Of a stretch of DNA of 64,000 nucleotides, positions 42,163-52,949 are shown piece after piece. Every line of letters starts with the position of its first letter. The stretch's first letter is position 1. The stretch comes from Klebsiella terrigena (GTDB lineage: Bacteria; Pseudomonadota; Gammaproteobacteria; Enterobacterales; Enterobacteriaceae), in NCBI RefSeq assembly GCF_006539725.1, contig NZ_BJNO01000013.1, positions 62,001-126,000 on the forward strand, read 5' to 3'. The translations under genes and the position numbers were made by a program. The notes beneath the pieces were generated by a model. That model ran no database searches. It was not told the DNA's origin and saw only the letters and a list, made by a program, of their open reading frames with translations.

Positions 42163-43122
42163 TTATTTCACGGTCATGGCTTGTTCCAGCGCGTGGCTGG
42201 AGAGAAAAGTGTTTAGCTGGTCGGGGAACGGCAGCGCGGTCATCGCCCCTTTGGCCGTTACCGCCATCGCGCCGCAGGCGTTAGCCTGCCGAATAGCGGT
42301 GGCCAGCAGCGCGGCGTCCCAGCGATCGGCCTGCGAGAGGGTGTAGAGCAGGCCGCCGACAAAAGCGTCGCCGGCGCCGGTGGTATCGACAACCTCGACG
42401 CGGGGAGCGGGAAACCACTGCTCGCCCTCGGGGCTCACCAGCAGCGCGCCCTCGGCGCCTAATGAGATAACGGTGGTTTCGCAGCCCAGATCGCGCAGGT
42501 AGTAGCGGGCATCCTGCCAGCGGGCGGCGCCGCTCAGCTGGCAGAGCTCGTCGGCGGAGACCTTGCAGATTGAGGCGAGCGCGGCGGAGCGGGCTACCAG
42601 CGCGGGAATTTCGCCGGTATCGCGCCACATCTTGCTGCGTAAATTGACGTCGAACAGCACGTAGCCGCCGGCCTCACGCGCTCTTTTCGCCCCTTCCAGG
42701 CACGCCTCCCGCGTCGGCTGGTCCGTTAGCCCTATCGAGCTGAAGTAAAACCACTCGTGCGGGCGGAACGCCGGCAGATCCGCCGGCGACACGAAAGTAT
42801 CGGCCCCCGGGTGCACCAGATAGGTGAAGCTGCGCTCCCCGTCGGATGCCAGATTGACAATCAGTACCGCGCTGGTGAGCGCCGCATCGTGCCTCAGGAA
42901 GGAGACATCCACGGCGTTATCCTGAAAAACCTGACGCAGGAAATGCCCCGCCTCATCGTCCCCGAGGCAGCCGATAAAGCCGCACCGCCCTCCCAGCCTG
43001 GCGACGCAGACGCTAACGTTCGCCGAGGCGCCGCCGGGGCACTTCAGGTAGCGATCCTGCTTTTCGGCAACCAGATCGACGGAAGCATCGCCGATAACCC
43101 AGACCTTATTCATGGCGTTCAT
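42163..43122 (-). CDS. PfkB-family sugar kinase, fructokinase (ScrK)-like
   Basis: A 319-residue ribokinase-fold kinase. The N-terminal signature is CPGGASANVSVCVARLGG and the C-terminal catalytic signature is DTTGAGDAFVGGLL, with Asp as base. The closing TAKGAMTALPF segment is characteristic of ScrK-type fructokinases. It likely phosphorylates the sugar taken up by the symporter or freed by the hydrolase. The ATG at 43122 is chosen because AAGGAGG lies 6 bases ahead. It overlaps neither neighbour but has only 10 bases to the symporter gene. Confidence 0.88.
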   Translation of the reverse strand: MNAMNKVWVIGDASVDLVAEKQDRYLKCPGGASANVSVCVARLGGRCGFIGCLGDDEAGHFLRQVFQDNAVDVSFLRHDAALTSAVLIVNLASDGERSFTYLVHPGADTFVSPADLPAFRPHEWFYFSSIGLTDQPTREACLEGAKRAREAGGYVLFDVNLRSKMWRDTGEIPALVARSAALASICKVSADELCQLSGAARWQDARYYLRDLGCETTVISLGAEGALLVSPEGEQWFPAPRVEVVDTTGAGDAFVGGLLYTLSQADRWDAALLATAIRQANACGAMAVTAKGAMTALPFPDQLNTFLSSHALEQAMTVK

Positions 43123-43132
43123 CTGCGCCTCC

Positions 43133-44467
43133 TTATGCCTGCCGCTGCGCCAGCTGGCGCTGAATGTCGCGGTAGTAGTGGTTATTGATCAGATATTTTT
43201 TCATCAGCAGGCCCACCGCCAGATGGAACAGCGCCGGGATTAGCGTCATCATCAGCGCAATGCCGGTAAGCGAACGGGCGCTCTGCTCAACGTCGGCCTG
43301 ATAGCCAAAATGGCTCAGCAGGAAGCCCAGCACGCCGCCCGCCACCCCCATGCCAAACTTCTGGAAGAAGAGAATGCCGCCAAACGCGAGGCCGGAGACG
43401 CGCAGTCCGGTTTTCTTTTCCCCGTAATCCACCGCTTCGGCGATAGATGACCAGAACACCGGCATTTGCATGTCGCAGAAGAAGTTGATGAGGAAATAGA
43501 AGGCAAATGCCAGCACGAGGTTTTCGCGGCCGACGCAGAAATACATCAGCGCGCTGAGGACGAAGGTGACAAGCTGGGTATAGCGGAACATCTTGATTTT
43601 GTCCCAGAAGCGGGTGACCCAGGTGGTGGCGATCATTGCCAGAATCGAGGCGACCACGCCGGTGGTCAGGAAGGGCGAAATCAGGCTATCGCCGCCGTTC
43701 AGGAAGTATTTCGCGTAGTAGGCCGCGACGGAGCCGCGGATCACGTAGCCGCACATCAGGAGTAAAATCACCGCGCCGAGGATAATCCACTGATCGTTAC
43801 GCAGCAGATACTTAAACTGCTTGCCGACCGGGAGAGAGGTAATTTCCGGGACGCTGCGTTCGCGGGTGGTAAGGAAGCAGAAGATAAACAGCAGCGCGCC
43901 CATGGCGCCCATCAGCCCCATCGAAAACTGGTAGCCCAGCGCCTTGTTGCCCTGCCCCAGCCAGACGGCGAGCATCGGCACCACGATGGTCACCAAAAAC
44001 GCGGCAATCTTGGTCATCACAAAGCGATAGCCGTTGGCGCTCAGACGTTCAACGGGGTCGTCGGTGATCACGCCGATCATCGAGATATAGGGAATGGTAA
44101 TCGCGGTATAGACGAGGGTCATCAGAATATAGGTACCGTAGGCCCACGCCAGCTTGGCCATATACGCCATATCCGGGGTAATAAACATTAAATAGACGGC
44201 AAAGCCAAAAGGCACGGCAAACCACAGCAGCCACGGACGATAGCGTCCCCAGCGCGTATTAAGCTTATCGGTCAGGATCCCCATTGCCGGATCGATAATG
44301 GCATCGATCAACCGTACGACCACAAACAGCACGCCGACATCCGCGGCGCTCAGGCCGTAGATATCGGTATAGAAATAAGCGAGGAGCAGCTGCATAGCAA
44401 TAATGACAACGTTTATCGCCATATCCCCTGCACCAAAGCCGATTTTTTCCACGATAGAAAGTTTCAT
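43133..44467 (-). CDS. GPH-family glycoside:cation symporter
   Basis: A 444-residue inner-membrane transporter with 12 helices of the MelB/UidB type. Family features are the N-terminal KIGFGAGDMAINVV, LIDAIIDPAMGILTDKLNTRWGRYRPWLLW (the Asp-containing cation-site loop) and the central loop and C-terminal FFCDMQMPVFWSSIAEAVDYGEKKTG. It is first gene of the minus-strand operon. E. coli yegTUVW has an unrelated nucleoside-type transporter at this place, so the substrate is probably a glycoside instead. A perfect palindromic operator lies 130 bases upstream. Confidence 0.9.
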   Translation of the reverse strand: MKLSIVEKIGFGAGDMAINVVIIAMQLLLAYFYTDIYGLSAADVGVLFVVVRLIDAIIDPAMGILTDKLNTRWGRYRPWLLWFAVPFGFAVYLMFITPDMAYMAKLAWAYGTYILMTLVYTAITIPYISMIGVITDDPVERLSANGYRFVMTKIAAFLVTIVVPMLAVWLGQGNKALGYQFSMGLMGAMGALLFIFCFLTTRERSVPEITSLPVGKQFKYLLRNDQWIILGAVILLLMCGYVIRGSVAAYYAKYFLNGGDSLISPFLTTGVVASILAMIATTWVTRFWDKIKMFRYTQLVTFVLSALMYFCVGRENLVLAFAFYFLINFFCDMQMPVFWSSIAEAVDYGEKKTGLRVSGLAFGGILFFQKFGMGVAGGVLGFLLSHFGYQADVEQSARSLTGIALMMTLIPALFHLAVGLLMKKYLINNHYYRDIQRQLAQRQA

Positions 44468-44596
44468 ATTGAAATTCCTTTACGCTCAAAAGCGCAAATC
44501 TGTCGAACAATTGATGATGTCACTACGTGAAATAAAAACGTTTTTATGGATAAGCCATCCAATAAGATGACTATGAGGAGAGTGTAACGATCCGCA

Positions 44597-44628
44597 AAAA
44601 GATATAAAGGTATACCTTTATATCTTTT
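44597..44628. promoter_or_regulatory. Perfect 32-bp palindrome, candidate GntR/UTRA operator
   Basis: AAAAGATATAAAGGTA (44597-44612) is followed at once by its exact reverse complement (44613-44628). The core GGTATACC fits the GT...AC pattern bound by HutC-type GntR regulators. It lies upstream of the GPH symporter gene, whose operon encodes such a regulator. The rest of 44468-44726 shows no gene. Confidence 0.75.
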
Positions 44629-44726
44629 GATCGAATTCACATAAATTTTACGTATGGATCCACACCCCGGCAGCAACCGGGATGGGAATCAATAAGATAC
44701 CGGCAGGCGCGCCGATGGGGAGAAAA

Positions 44727-45488
44727 TTACCGGGAGGTCAGGATCGCGCAGCTATGGTCCTGAATCTCTTCCGCAGAGGCGCGGTTGAGGGTCAGCAAAT
44801 TGCGCTCGGTGGCCAGCAGCACCAGCGAACCGTCGCTCTGTTCGGCCATCGCCAGCGCGAAACGTCCCATATGTTGACGCGCCTCGGGCACCTCTTCCGC
44901 CAGCATCAGGAAGGGGCTGCGCTGGGCAAGCTCCGCTTCGGTCACCCGGCGCGCCAGATATTCGTGGCCGAGCAAACCGCCCGGCAGCGGCAGCCAACGG
45001 CTGCTAATCACCGAGGCCTCGCGGTCCAGCTGGGCGCGAACGTCCTGGCGCAGGCAGGAAATATGAATATGGAGATGGTTCTGGGTGCGCCCGCTGCGGG
45101 AGTTAATCGTCAGCGCAACCGCGTTATCGGGTATCGGCGAGCCGCGGCGTTCGCTCATAATTTCCCGGCCTTGCCAGGCCTGCCAGAAGAAGTTTGGCGT
45201 CAGCGGATTGAGCAGGAGCGGGCTCTCGGTACCGTTAATCCGATACGTCGGCATCAGCAGATACTGCAGCGGCCCGTTGCGGTCTTTAAACAGGACGTAG
45301 CCGCCTTTCAGATTCACCTCGGCGCAGGGGGCCGGGTTTTGCTGCTGCTGTTGATTGACCACGCACTGCTGCAAAACGATGTGCCGCAGCGCGTCCGGGT
45401 TGCCGGAGTGCAGCCAGTACCAGCCGCCTGCCGCAATCGCCGCAAGCACCACCAGCAGCCCCAATAAAAGGTATCGTACTCTTCGCAT
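44727..45488 (-). CDS. cdh: CDP-diacylglycerol pyrophosphatase
   Basis: Hydrolyses CDP-diacylglycerol to phosphatidate and CMP. 253 residues with an N-terminal membrane anchor ([21 protein letters not shown]) and the catalytic HIT-related motif NHLHIHIS near residue 145. The gene keeps its usual place upstream of sbp's 3' end. In E. coli it is adjacent to tpiA; here the five-gene cluster lies between them. Confidence 0.95.
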   Translation of the reverse strand: MRRVRYLLLGLLVVLAAIAAGGWYWLHSGNPDALRHIVLQQCVVNQQQQQNPAPCAEVNLKGGYVLFKDRNGPLQYLLMPTYRINGTESPLLLNPLTPNFFWQAWQGREIMSERRGSPIPDNAVALTINSRSGRTQNHLHIHISCLRQDVRAQLDREASVISSRWLPLPGGLLGHEYLARRVTEAELAQRSPFLMLAEEVPEARQHMGRFALAMAEQSDGSLVLLATERNLLTLNRASAEEIQDHSCAILTSR

Positions 45489-45546
45489 TATGTTTTCCTG
45501 TCTCAGCCAGAAACGGAAGAGTAGCGTAATTTGATGACCAAATGAA

Positions 45547-45572
45547 AACGCCCGGTTATTTAACCGGGCGTT
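45547..45572 (-). terminator. Terminator after sbp
   Basis: AACGCCCGGTTA (45547-45558) and TAACCGGGCGTT (45561-45572) form a perfect 12-bp stem with a 2-base loop; the minus strand continues into TTTT. It lies just after the sbp stop codon. Confidence 0.88.
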
Positions 45573-45584
45573 GAAGGGGAGAGA

Positions 45585-46574
45585 TTAACGCTGACTAATC
45601 TGGTCGAAGGTGCCGCCGTTAGAGAAGTGCTCCTTCTGGGCTTTGGTCCAGCCGCCGAACTCCTGGTCAATAGTAAACAGCTTCAGCTTCGGGAATTCGC
45701 TGGCATATTTGCTGGCAACGGCCGGGTCGCGCGGGCGATAGTAGTTCTTCGCCGCGATCTCCTGACCTTCCGGAGAGTAGAGATACTTCAGGTAAGCTTC
45801 TGCCACCTGGCGGGTGCCTTTTTTATCGACCACCTTATCCACGACCGACACGGTCGGCTCGGCCAGAATCGATTCGCTCGGGGTGACGATTTCAAACTTG
45901 TCTTTACCCAGCTCGTTTGCCGCCAGCAGCGCTTCGTTTTCCCAGGCAATCAGCACATCGCCGATCCCACGTTCAACGAAGGTATTCGTTGAGCCACGAG
46001 CGCCGGAATCCAGCACTTCGACGTTTTTAAACAGCGCCTTCACGAACGCCTGGGCTTTCGCCTGGTCACCGTGATTCTGGTGCAGGGCGTAGCCCCAGGC
46101 CGCCAGGTAGTTCCAGCGTGCGCCGCCGGAGCTTTTCGGGTTCGGCGTAATGACCGACACGCCCGGTTTAATCAGGTCGTTCCAGTCATGAATTTGCTTC
46201 GGGTTACCTTTACGCACGAGGAACACGATGGTGGAGGTATAGGGTGCGGAGTTATCCGGCAGGCGTTTCAGCCAGTTTTTATCAATGCGGCCGCGCTCGG
46301 CAATCGCATCGACGTCATAGGCCAGCGCCAGGGTGACGACATCGGCTTCAATGCCGTTAATGACCGACGTTGCCTGCTTCCCGGAACCACCGTGGGACTG
46401 ACGAATCACCACGTTGTCGCCGGTTTCCTGCTTCCAGTGCGCGCTAAACGCTTTGTTGTACTGTTCGTACAGCTCGCGCGTCGGATCGTAAGATACGTTT
46501 AATAGCTGAATGTCTTTTGCCAGAACGCTGGCGGATGCCAGCAACAGAGTTAACCCCACGCCCCACTTATTCAT
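45585..46574 (-). CDS. sbp: Periplasmic sulfate-binding protein
   Basis: Delivers sulfate to the CysTWA ABC importer. The 329-residue precursor has a 19-residue signal peptide ([19 protein letters not shown]) and conserved segments [17 protein letters not shown] and SHGGSGKQA, where the sulfate-contacting Ser and Gly residues lie, plus [17 protein letters not shown]. In E. coli pfkA lies upstream of it; here the next gene is zapB, a novel junction. Confidence 0.98.
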   Translation of the reverse strand: MNKWGVGLTLLLASASVLAKDIQLLNVSYDPTRELYEQYNKAFSAHWKQETGDNVVIRQSHGGSGKQATSVINGIEADVVTLALAYDVDAIAERGRIDKNWLKRLPDNSAPYTSTIVFLVRKGNPKQIHDWNDLIKPGVSVITPNPKSSGGARWNYLAAWGYALHQNHGDQAKAQAFVKALFKNVEVLDSGARGSTNTFVERGIGDVLIAWENEALLAANELGKDKFEIVTPSESILAEPTVSVVDKVVDKKGTRQVAEAYLKYLYSPEGQEIAAKNYYRPRDPAVASKYASEFPKLKLFTIDQEFGGWTKAQKEHFSNGGTFDQISQR

Positions 46575-46730
46575 CGCACCGCTCTCTATATGTCGTGTTG
46601 TGATGAACTAAGCGTGCCAGAAAGCGAATCAATGATTAAAGAATAAAAAAAGATTGGCTATAACTTGAGAGAATATACGAAGGGGTAAAGCTAACCCCCT
46701 CCCGAGCAGGAGAGGGTGAGGACGAGAGGG

Positions 46731-46976
46731 CTACACTTCTTCCATGCGGCCCAGCAGCGCCTGCAGACGATCCTGCCAGCCCTGCTGCTGCTCTCTCAGC
46801 TGGCCGTTTTCACGCTCCAGCTCTTCGCGGCTGTGCTGCGCGCCCTGAACTTCCTGCGCCAGCGTGTTGTTCTTTTCTTTCAGCTCTTCGATTTCCATCT
46901 GCAACAGCGTGATGGTATCAATCGCCTGCTGTACTTTTGACTCTAACTTCTCAAACACTTCTAATGACATCGTCAT
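46731..46976 (-). CDS. zapB: Cell division protein ZapB
   Basis: A small coiled-coil protein that bridges ZapA/FtsZ and MatP at the division site. 81 residues starting [19 protein letters not shown]; the heptad pattern runs almost the full length. Start at 46976 is chosen to match E. coli, with GAGGT just upstream. It is divergent from glpF as in E. coli, but rraA, its usual other neighbour, is replaced by sbp. Confidence 0.96.
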   Translation of the reverse strand: MTMSLEVFEKLESKVQQAIDTITLLQMEIEELKEKNNTLAQEVQGAQHSREELERENGQLREQQQGWQDRLQALLGRMEEV

Positions 46977-47420
46977 ACCTCTCCTGAACTTGCAAGGCGT
47001 TGATAGAAACCGTCCGTTTCGTATACGCGTTGACGCCTTAACGAAAATAAGCGCACTACAGTGGTCATGCTGTCGATTGTATGAATCCCCGCCTTCCCTG
47101 TCCAGCGACAACCCGCGCAGATTGCGGTTTGCAACACTTTTCAGCCTTTACCTGGCGTATTCGGCGCTAATCCCCGGCACTTCTGCAGCAATTGTTAATC
47201 ATTGGGTTCGTACCGCGCGTCCATAAACGCTCTTTAATGTGCTACAACACGCGTTTATGGCGCGAAAACGCTCATTTTCTTGACCTGGCACACACATTTA
47301 GAGTTCGATATTTCTCGTTTGTGTTCGTTAACGATAAATTAACACTATGCCTACATGGCAGCGTGGTCGACGACGACCTTCATACTTACAATAATCACCA
47401 CTTTGTTTCAGGATTCGATT
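46977..47420. promoter_or_regulatory. zapB/glpF divergent control region with GlpR-like operators
   Basis: 444 bases without a gene. A GlpR-like 20-mer at 47320-47339 (TGTGTTCGTTAACGATAAAT) matches the WATGTTCGWTAWCGAACATW consensus at 16 of 20 sites. A weaker copy with GTTCGATATTT lies just before it (47302-47320). These are where E. coli glpFK has GlpR sites. CRP sites are expected but not clear by eye. Confidence 0.7.
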
Positions 47421-48272
47421 ATGAGCCAAACATCAACACTAAAAGGCCAGTGCATCGCAGAGTTCCTCGGTACCGGGTTGTTGATCTTTTTCGGCGTTGG
47501 GTGCGTCGCTGCGCTCAAGGTCGCAGGAGCCAGCTTCGGTCAATGGGAAATCAGCATCATCTGGGGTCTGGGCGTCGCAATGGCGATTTACCTGACCGCG
47601 GGCGTGTCCGGTGCTCACCTTAACCCGGCGGTTACCATCGCGCTGTGGCTGTTCGCCTGCTTTGACGGACGTAAAGTTGTTCCTTTCATCGTTGCGCAAT
47701 TCGCTGGCGCCTTTTGCGCTGCGGCATTAGTTTACGGGCTTTATTACAATCTTTTCCTCGATTTCGAACACTCGCATAATATGGTGCGCGGTAGCGTCGA
47801 AAGTCTTGACCTGGCAGGAATTTTCTCCACTTATCCGAACCCGCATATCAATTTCATGCAGGCTTTCGCGGTTGAGATGGTGATAACCGCTATCCTGATG
47901 GGCGTGATTCTGGCGCTGACCGACGACGGCAACGGCATCCCACGCGGCCCGATGGCGCCGCTGCTGATTGGCCTGTTAATTGCCGTCATCGGCGCATCCA
48001 TGGGCCCGCTGACCGGCTTTGCGATGAACCCGGCGCGCGATCTTGGGCCGAAAACGTTCGCCTGGCTTGCCGGCTGGGGCGAGGTCGCCTTCACCGGCGG
48101 CAAAGATATTCCCTATTTCCTGGTGCCGCTGTGCGCGCCGGTGGTTGGTGCCGCGCTGGGCGCGTTCGGCTATCGCAAGCTGATTGGCCGCCACCTGCCT
48201 TGCGACATCTGCGAAGTCGAGGAGAAGGAGAGCACCTCCACCTCTACGACGCAACACAAAGCTTCGCTGTAA
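47421..48272 (+). CDS. glpF: Glycerol facilitator (aquaglyceroporin)
   Basis: Lets glycerol diffuse across the inner membrane. The 283 residues have six helices and both NPA half-helices (SGAHLNPAVTIALW and FAMNPARDLGPK), plus the conserved LTDDGNG loop. Start ATG 47421 (MSQTSTLKGQCIAEFLG) matches E. coli. It precedes glpK by 21 bases in one operon. GlpR-like operators upstream fit induction by glycerol 3-phosphate. Confidence 0.98.
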   Translation: MSQTSTLKGQCIAEFLGTGLLIFFGVGCVAALKVAGASFGQWEISIIWGLGVAMAIYLTAGVSGAHLNPAVTIALWLFACFDGRKVVPFIVAQFAGAFCAAALVYGLYYNLFLDFEHSHNMVRGSVESLDLAGIFSTYPNPHINFMQAFAVEMVITAILMGVILALTDDGNGIPRGPMAPLLIGLLIAVIGASMGPLTGFAMNPARDLGPKTFAWLAGWGEVAFTGGKDIPYFLVPLCAPVVGAALGAFGYRKLIGRHLPCDICEVEEKESTSTSTTQHKASL

Positions 48273-49802
<1,530 letters not shown>

Positions 49803-49817
49803 TCCCGCCAGCGAACT

Positions 49818-49913
49818 CCCCGGCGGCACGGCGCTGACCGGGGATGCGGCTTATGCGAACAGCAAGTTTAAACGCCCGGACGCGCGCACAGCAGCGCCCC
49901 CGGGCTTTTTTTT
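49818..49913. terminator. Two hairpins at the glpK-gltS junction, including a terminator
   Basis: A first stem CCCCGG/CCGGGG (49818-49843) has no T run. A second, GCCCGG (49874-49879) with CCGGGC (49900-49905), is followed by eight T (49906-49913) and is a proper terminator for glpFK. The T run overlaps the gltS stop. This 109-base gap is the last rearrangement junction. Confidence 0.8.
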
Positions 49914-51114
49914 AGCCAAAAATCGGCAACAGCAAATACAGCTTAATCACTAACGCATTAACAATATCAATAAAGAATGCGCCGACCATCGGCACCACCA
50001 GGAAGGCCGTATGCGACGGCCCAAAGCGGTCGGTAATCGCCTGCATATTGGCAATCGCCGTTGGCGTCGCGCCGAGCCCAAACCCGCAGTGACCCGCAGC
50101 CAGCACCGCGGCATCATAGTTTTTCCCCATCATTCGATAGGTCACGAAAACCGCATACAGCGCCATCGCCACCGCCTGTACCACCAGGATAGCCAGCATC
50201 GGCAGCGCCAGCGATGCCAGCTCCCACAGCTTCAGGCTCATCAGCGCCATCGCGAGGAACAGCGACAGGCTAACGTTGCCCAGCACCGATACCGCGCGCT
50301 CAAACACGCGATAAAAGCCCAGCAGCGCCAGGCCGTTGCTGAGGATCACGCCGATAAACAGGACGCACACGAAGGTTGGCAGCTCAAACACGCTCCCCGC
50401 CAGCAGTTGCGCAACCACCCGCCCGACCGTGAGACAGATTGCGATCAGGGCAATGCTTTCAATCAGCACCAGCGAGGTGATCACCCGCCCAACGTCCGGC
50501 TTTTCAAAAGCGGTGGGCGTTACCTGATCGTCCGGCGAACCCTCCGGAGACGAGGAGTGCTTGACCAGGTAGCGCGCCACCGGGCCGCCAATTAGCCCAC
50601 CGAGCACCAGGCCGAAGGTTGCGCACGCCATCGCCACTTCGGTGGCGTTGGCAAAACCGTAGCGTTCGACAAACAGCTTGCTCCACGCCGCGCCGGTCCC
50701 GTGGCCGCCGGAGAGCGTGATGGAGCCGGCCAGCAGGCCCATCAGCGGGTCGAGGCCCAGCAGCTTTGCCATCCCGATGCCGAGGGCATTTTGCAGCAGC
50801 AGCAGCCCCACCACCACGATCAGGAACGTCCCCACAACTTTACCGCCCGCCCGCAGGCTGGCGAGGTTGGCATTCAGGCCAATGGTCGCAAAAAAGGCCA
50901 GCATCAGCGGGTCTTTCAGGCTCATATCGAAATCAATTTCCCAGCCCATGCTTTTTTTCAGCACCAGCAGCGCAAGCGCCACCAGCAGGCCGCCGGCAAC
51001 GGGCTCAGGGATAGTATATTTTTTCAGGAAGGGGACGGTGTGGACGAGCTTTCTGCCCAGCAGCAGCACCAGCGTGGCGGCAACGAGCGTCGATAAGGTA
51101 TCGAGATGAAACAT
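49912..51114 (-). CDS. gltS: Sodium/glutamate symporter
   Basis: Na+-coupled glutamate uptake in the inner membrane. About 400 residues, ten or more helices in two inverted repeats. Typical motifs are the SGGHGTGAAWSKLF loop in the first half and AGHCGFGLGATPTAIANM in the second. Start ATG 51114. It is convergent with glpK here, whereas in E. coli it converges on recG. Confidence 0.97.
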   Translation of the reverse strand: MFHLDTLSTLVAATLVLLLGRKLVHTVPFLKKYTIPEPVAGGLLVALALLVLKKSMGWEIDFDMSLKDPLMLAFFATIGLNANLASLRAGGKVVGTFLIVVVGLLLLQNALGIGMAKLLGLDPLMGLLAGSITLSGGHGTGAAWSKLFVERYGFANATEVAMACATFGLVLGGLIGGPVARYLVKHSSSPEGSPDDQVTPTAFEKPDVGRVITSLVLIESIALIAICLTVGRVVAQLLAGSVFELPTFVCVLFIGVILSNGLALLGFYRVFERAVSVLGNVSLSLFLAMALMSLKLWELASLALPMLAILVVQAVAMALYAVFVTYRMMGKNYDAAVLAAGHCGFGLGATPTAIANMQAITDRFGPSHTAFLVVPMVGAFFIDIVNALVIKLYLLLPIFG

Positions 51115-51333
51115 AAAAAGAGCTCCTTAAAGGCGCATGATCCATTCACACGCGACGATATTCCCGGTGTCGATTGTTTCTCATCATGAGTAATCAGGGA
51201 CGGATTTTAAGCAGAAACTGGCATAAAAAAACAGGGAAACATATTTTGTATTGCTGATGATGCGATTTAGCATACAAAATGTTAATGACTTATCCCCCCA
51301 TATTTGCGGCGGAAATATTTTGTCTCAAACACT

Positions 51334-51349
51334 GGCAAACGTTTGCTTT
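51334..51349 (+). promoter_or_regulatory. PurR-like operator ahead of xanP
   Basis: GGCAAACGTTTGCTTT contains the perfect dyad GCAAAC/GTTTGC with central CpG, the PurR signature. It ends 51 bases before the xanP ATG in the 286-base gltS/xanP divergent region, fitting purine control of a xanthine permease. No gene is seen in this gap. Confidence 0.6.
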
Positions 51350-51400
51350 TGCACTACAGTCCGATAAAATTCCCGCTTTGCCACCTTGGGATTGCTTGTG

Positions 51401-52792
51401 ATGTCCGTGAATACCGCCGAGCCCGAAAATGCGCAACCGGTTGCGCATAAACAAACCAGCGAATTAATCTACCGCCTCGAAGACCGCCCCCCGCTTCCAC
51501 AAACGCTGTTCGCCGCCTTCCAGCACCTGCTGGCGATGTTTGTTGCGGTGATCACGCCGGCGCTATTAATTTGTCAGGCTCTGGGTCTTCCCGCCCAGGA
51601 TACGCAGCACATCATCAGCATGTCGCTGTTCGCTTCCGGTGTGGCATCCATTATTCAGATTAAGGCCTGGGGACCAGTAGGCTCCGGGCTGCTCTCCATC
51701 CAGGGCACCAGCTTTAACTTCGTCGCCCCGCTGATCATGGGCGGTACCGCGCTAAAAACCGGCGGCGCCGACGTGCCGACGATGATGGCCGCGCTGTTCG
51801 GCACCCTGATGCTGGCCAGCTGCACGGAAATGGTCCTCTCCCGCGTCCTGCACCTTGCGCGACGCGTCATTACCCCGCTGGTCTCCGGCGTGGTGGTGAT
51901 GATTATCGGCCTGTCGCTGATTCAGGTTGGCCTGACCTCCATCGGCGGCGGCTACTCGGCGATGGCCGACCACACCTTCGGCGCGCCAAAAAACCTGCTG
52001 CTGGCGGGTATCGTGCTGGGGCTTATCATTATTCTTAACCGCCAGCGCAACCCGTACCTGCGCATCGCTTCGCTGGTTATCGCGATGGCGGCCGGCTACC
52101 TGGCGGCATGGCTGCTCGATATGCTCCCTGCCAACACCGCGCCAGCCGACAGCAGCCTGATTATGGTGCCCACCCCGCTCTATTACGGCCTGGGGATCGA
52201 CTGGAACCTGCTGCTGCCGCTGATGCTGGTGTTTATGATCACCTCGCTGGAAACTATCGGCGATATCACCGCCACTTCCGACGTCTCCGAGCAGCCGGTT
52301 TCCGGCCCGCTGTACATGAAGCGTCTGAAGGGCGGCGTGCTGGCCAACGGCCTGAACTCGTTTGTCTCCGCGGTATTTAATACCTTCCCGAACTCCTGCT
52401 TCGGTCAGAATAATGGCGTGATCCAGCTCACCGGCGTGGCCAGCCGCTACGTCGGTTTTGTGGTAGCGCTGATGCTTATCGTGCTCGGGCTGTTCCCGGC
52501 GGTGAGCGGCTTTGTGCAGCATATCCCTGAGCCGGTGCTCGGCGGCGCAACGCTGGTGATGTTCGGCACCATCGCCGCATCCGGCGTGCGTATCGTCTCC
52601 CGCGAGCCGCTGAACCGCCGGGCGATCCTGATTATCGCCCTGTCGCTGGCGGTCGGTCTCGGCGTCTCCCAGCAGCCGCTGATCCTGCAGTTCGCCCCGG
52701 ACTGGCTGAAGAACCTGCTCTCCTCCGGTATCGCCGCCGGCGGTATTACGGCGATTGTGCTGAACCTGGTCTTCCCGCCAGAGAAAAACTGA
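51401..52792 (+). CDS. xanP: Xanthine:H+ symporter
   Basis: NCS2-family high-affinity xanthine importer. 463 residues from the ATG at 51401 ([14 protein letters not shown]). Family motifs are [16 protein letters not shown] in the first half and the QH/NAT signature region [26 protein letters not shown]. Upstream in-frame codons are not used because the E. coli protein starts at the same MSV. Followed by yicH, in the same direction after 157 bases. Confidence 0.97.
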   Translation: MSVNTAEPENAQPVAHKQTSELIYRLEDRPPLPQTLFAAFQHLLAMFVAVITPALLICQALGLPAQDTQHIISMSLFASGVASIIQIKAWGPVGSGLLSIQGTSFNFVAPLIMGGTALKTGGADVPTMMAALFGTLMLASCTEMVLSRVLHLARRVITPLVSGVVVMIIGLSLIQVGLTSIGGGYSAMADHTFGAPKNLLLAGIVLGLIIILNRQRNPYLRIASLVIAMAAGYLAAWLLDMLPANTAPADSSLIMVPTPLYYGLGIDWNLLLPLMLVFMITSLETIGDITATSDVSEQPVSGPLYMKRLKGGVLANGLNSFVSAVFNTFPNSCFGQNNGVIQLTGVASRYVGFVVALMLIVLGLFPAVSGFVQHIPEPVLGGATLVMFGTIAASGVRIVSREPLNRRAILIIALSLAVGLGVSQQPLILQFAPDWLKNLLSSGIAAGGITAIVLNLVFPPEKN

Positions 52793-52949
52793 TCCCACCG
52801 TACTCCCCGGTCGCGCACGGCGGGCCGGGGCAGCCCGAAGTTTTCCCTCCTTAACGCCCTCACATCATCTGATTACACAATTCCTGTCTTGAGGATCGCG
52901 CATAATTCGGGCATAACAGCCTTATGTGCCTCGCTCAGGATGTAAGACC

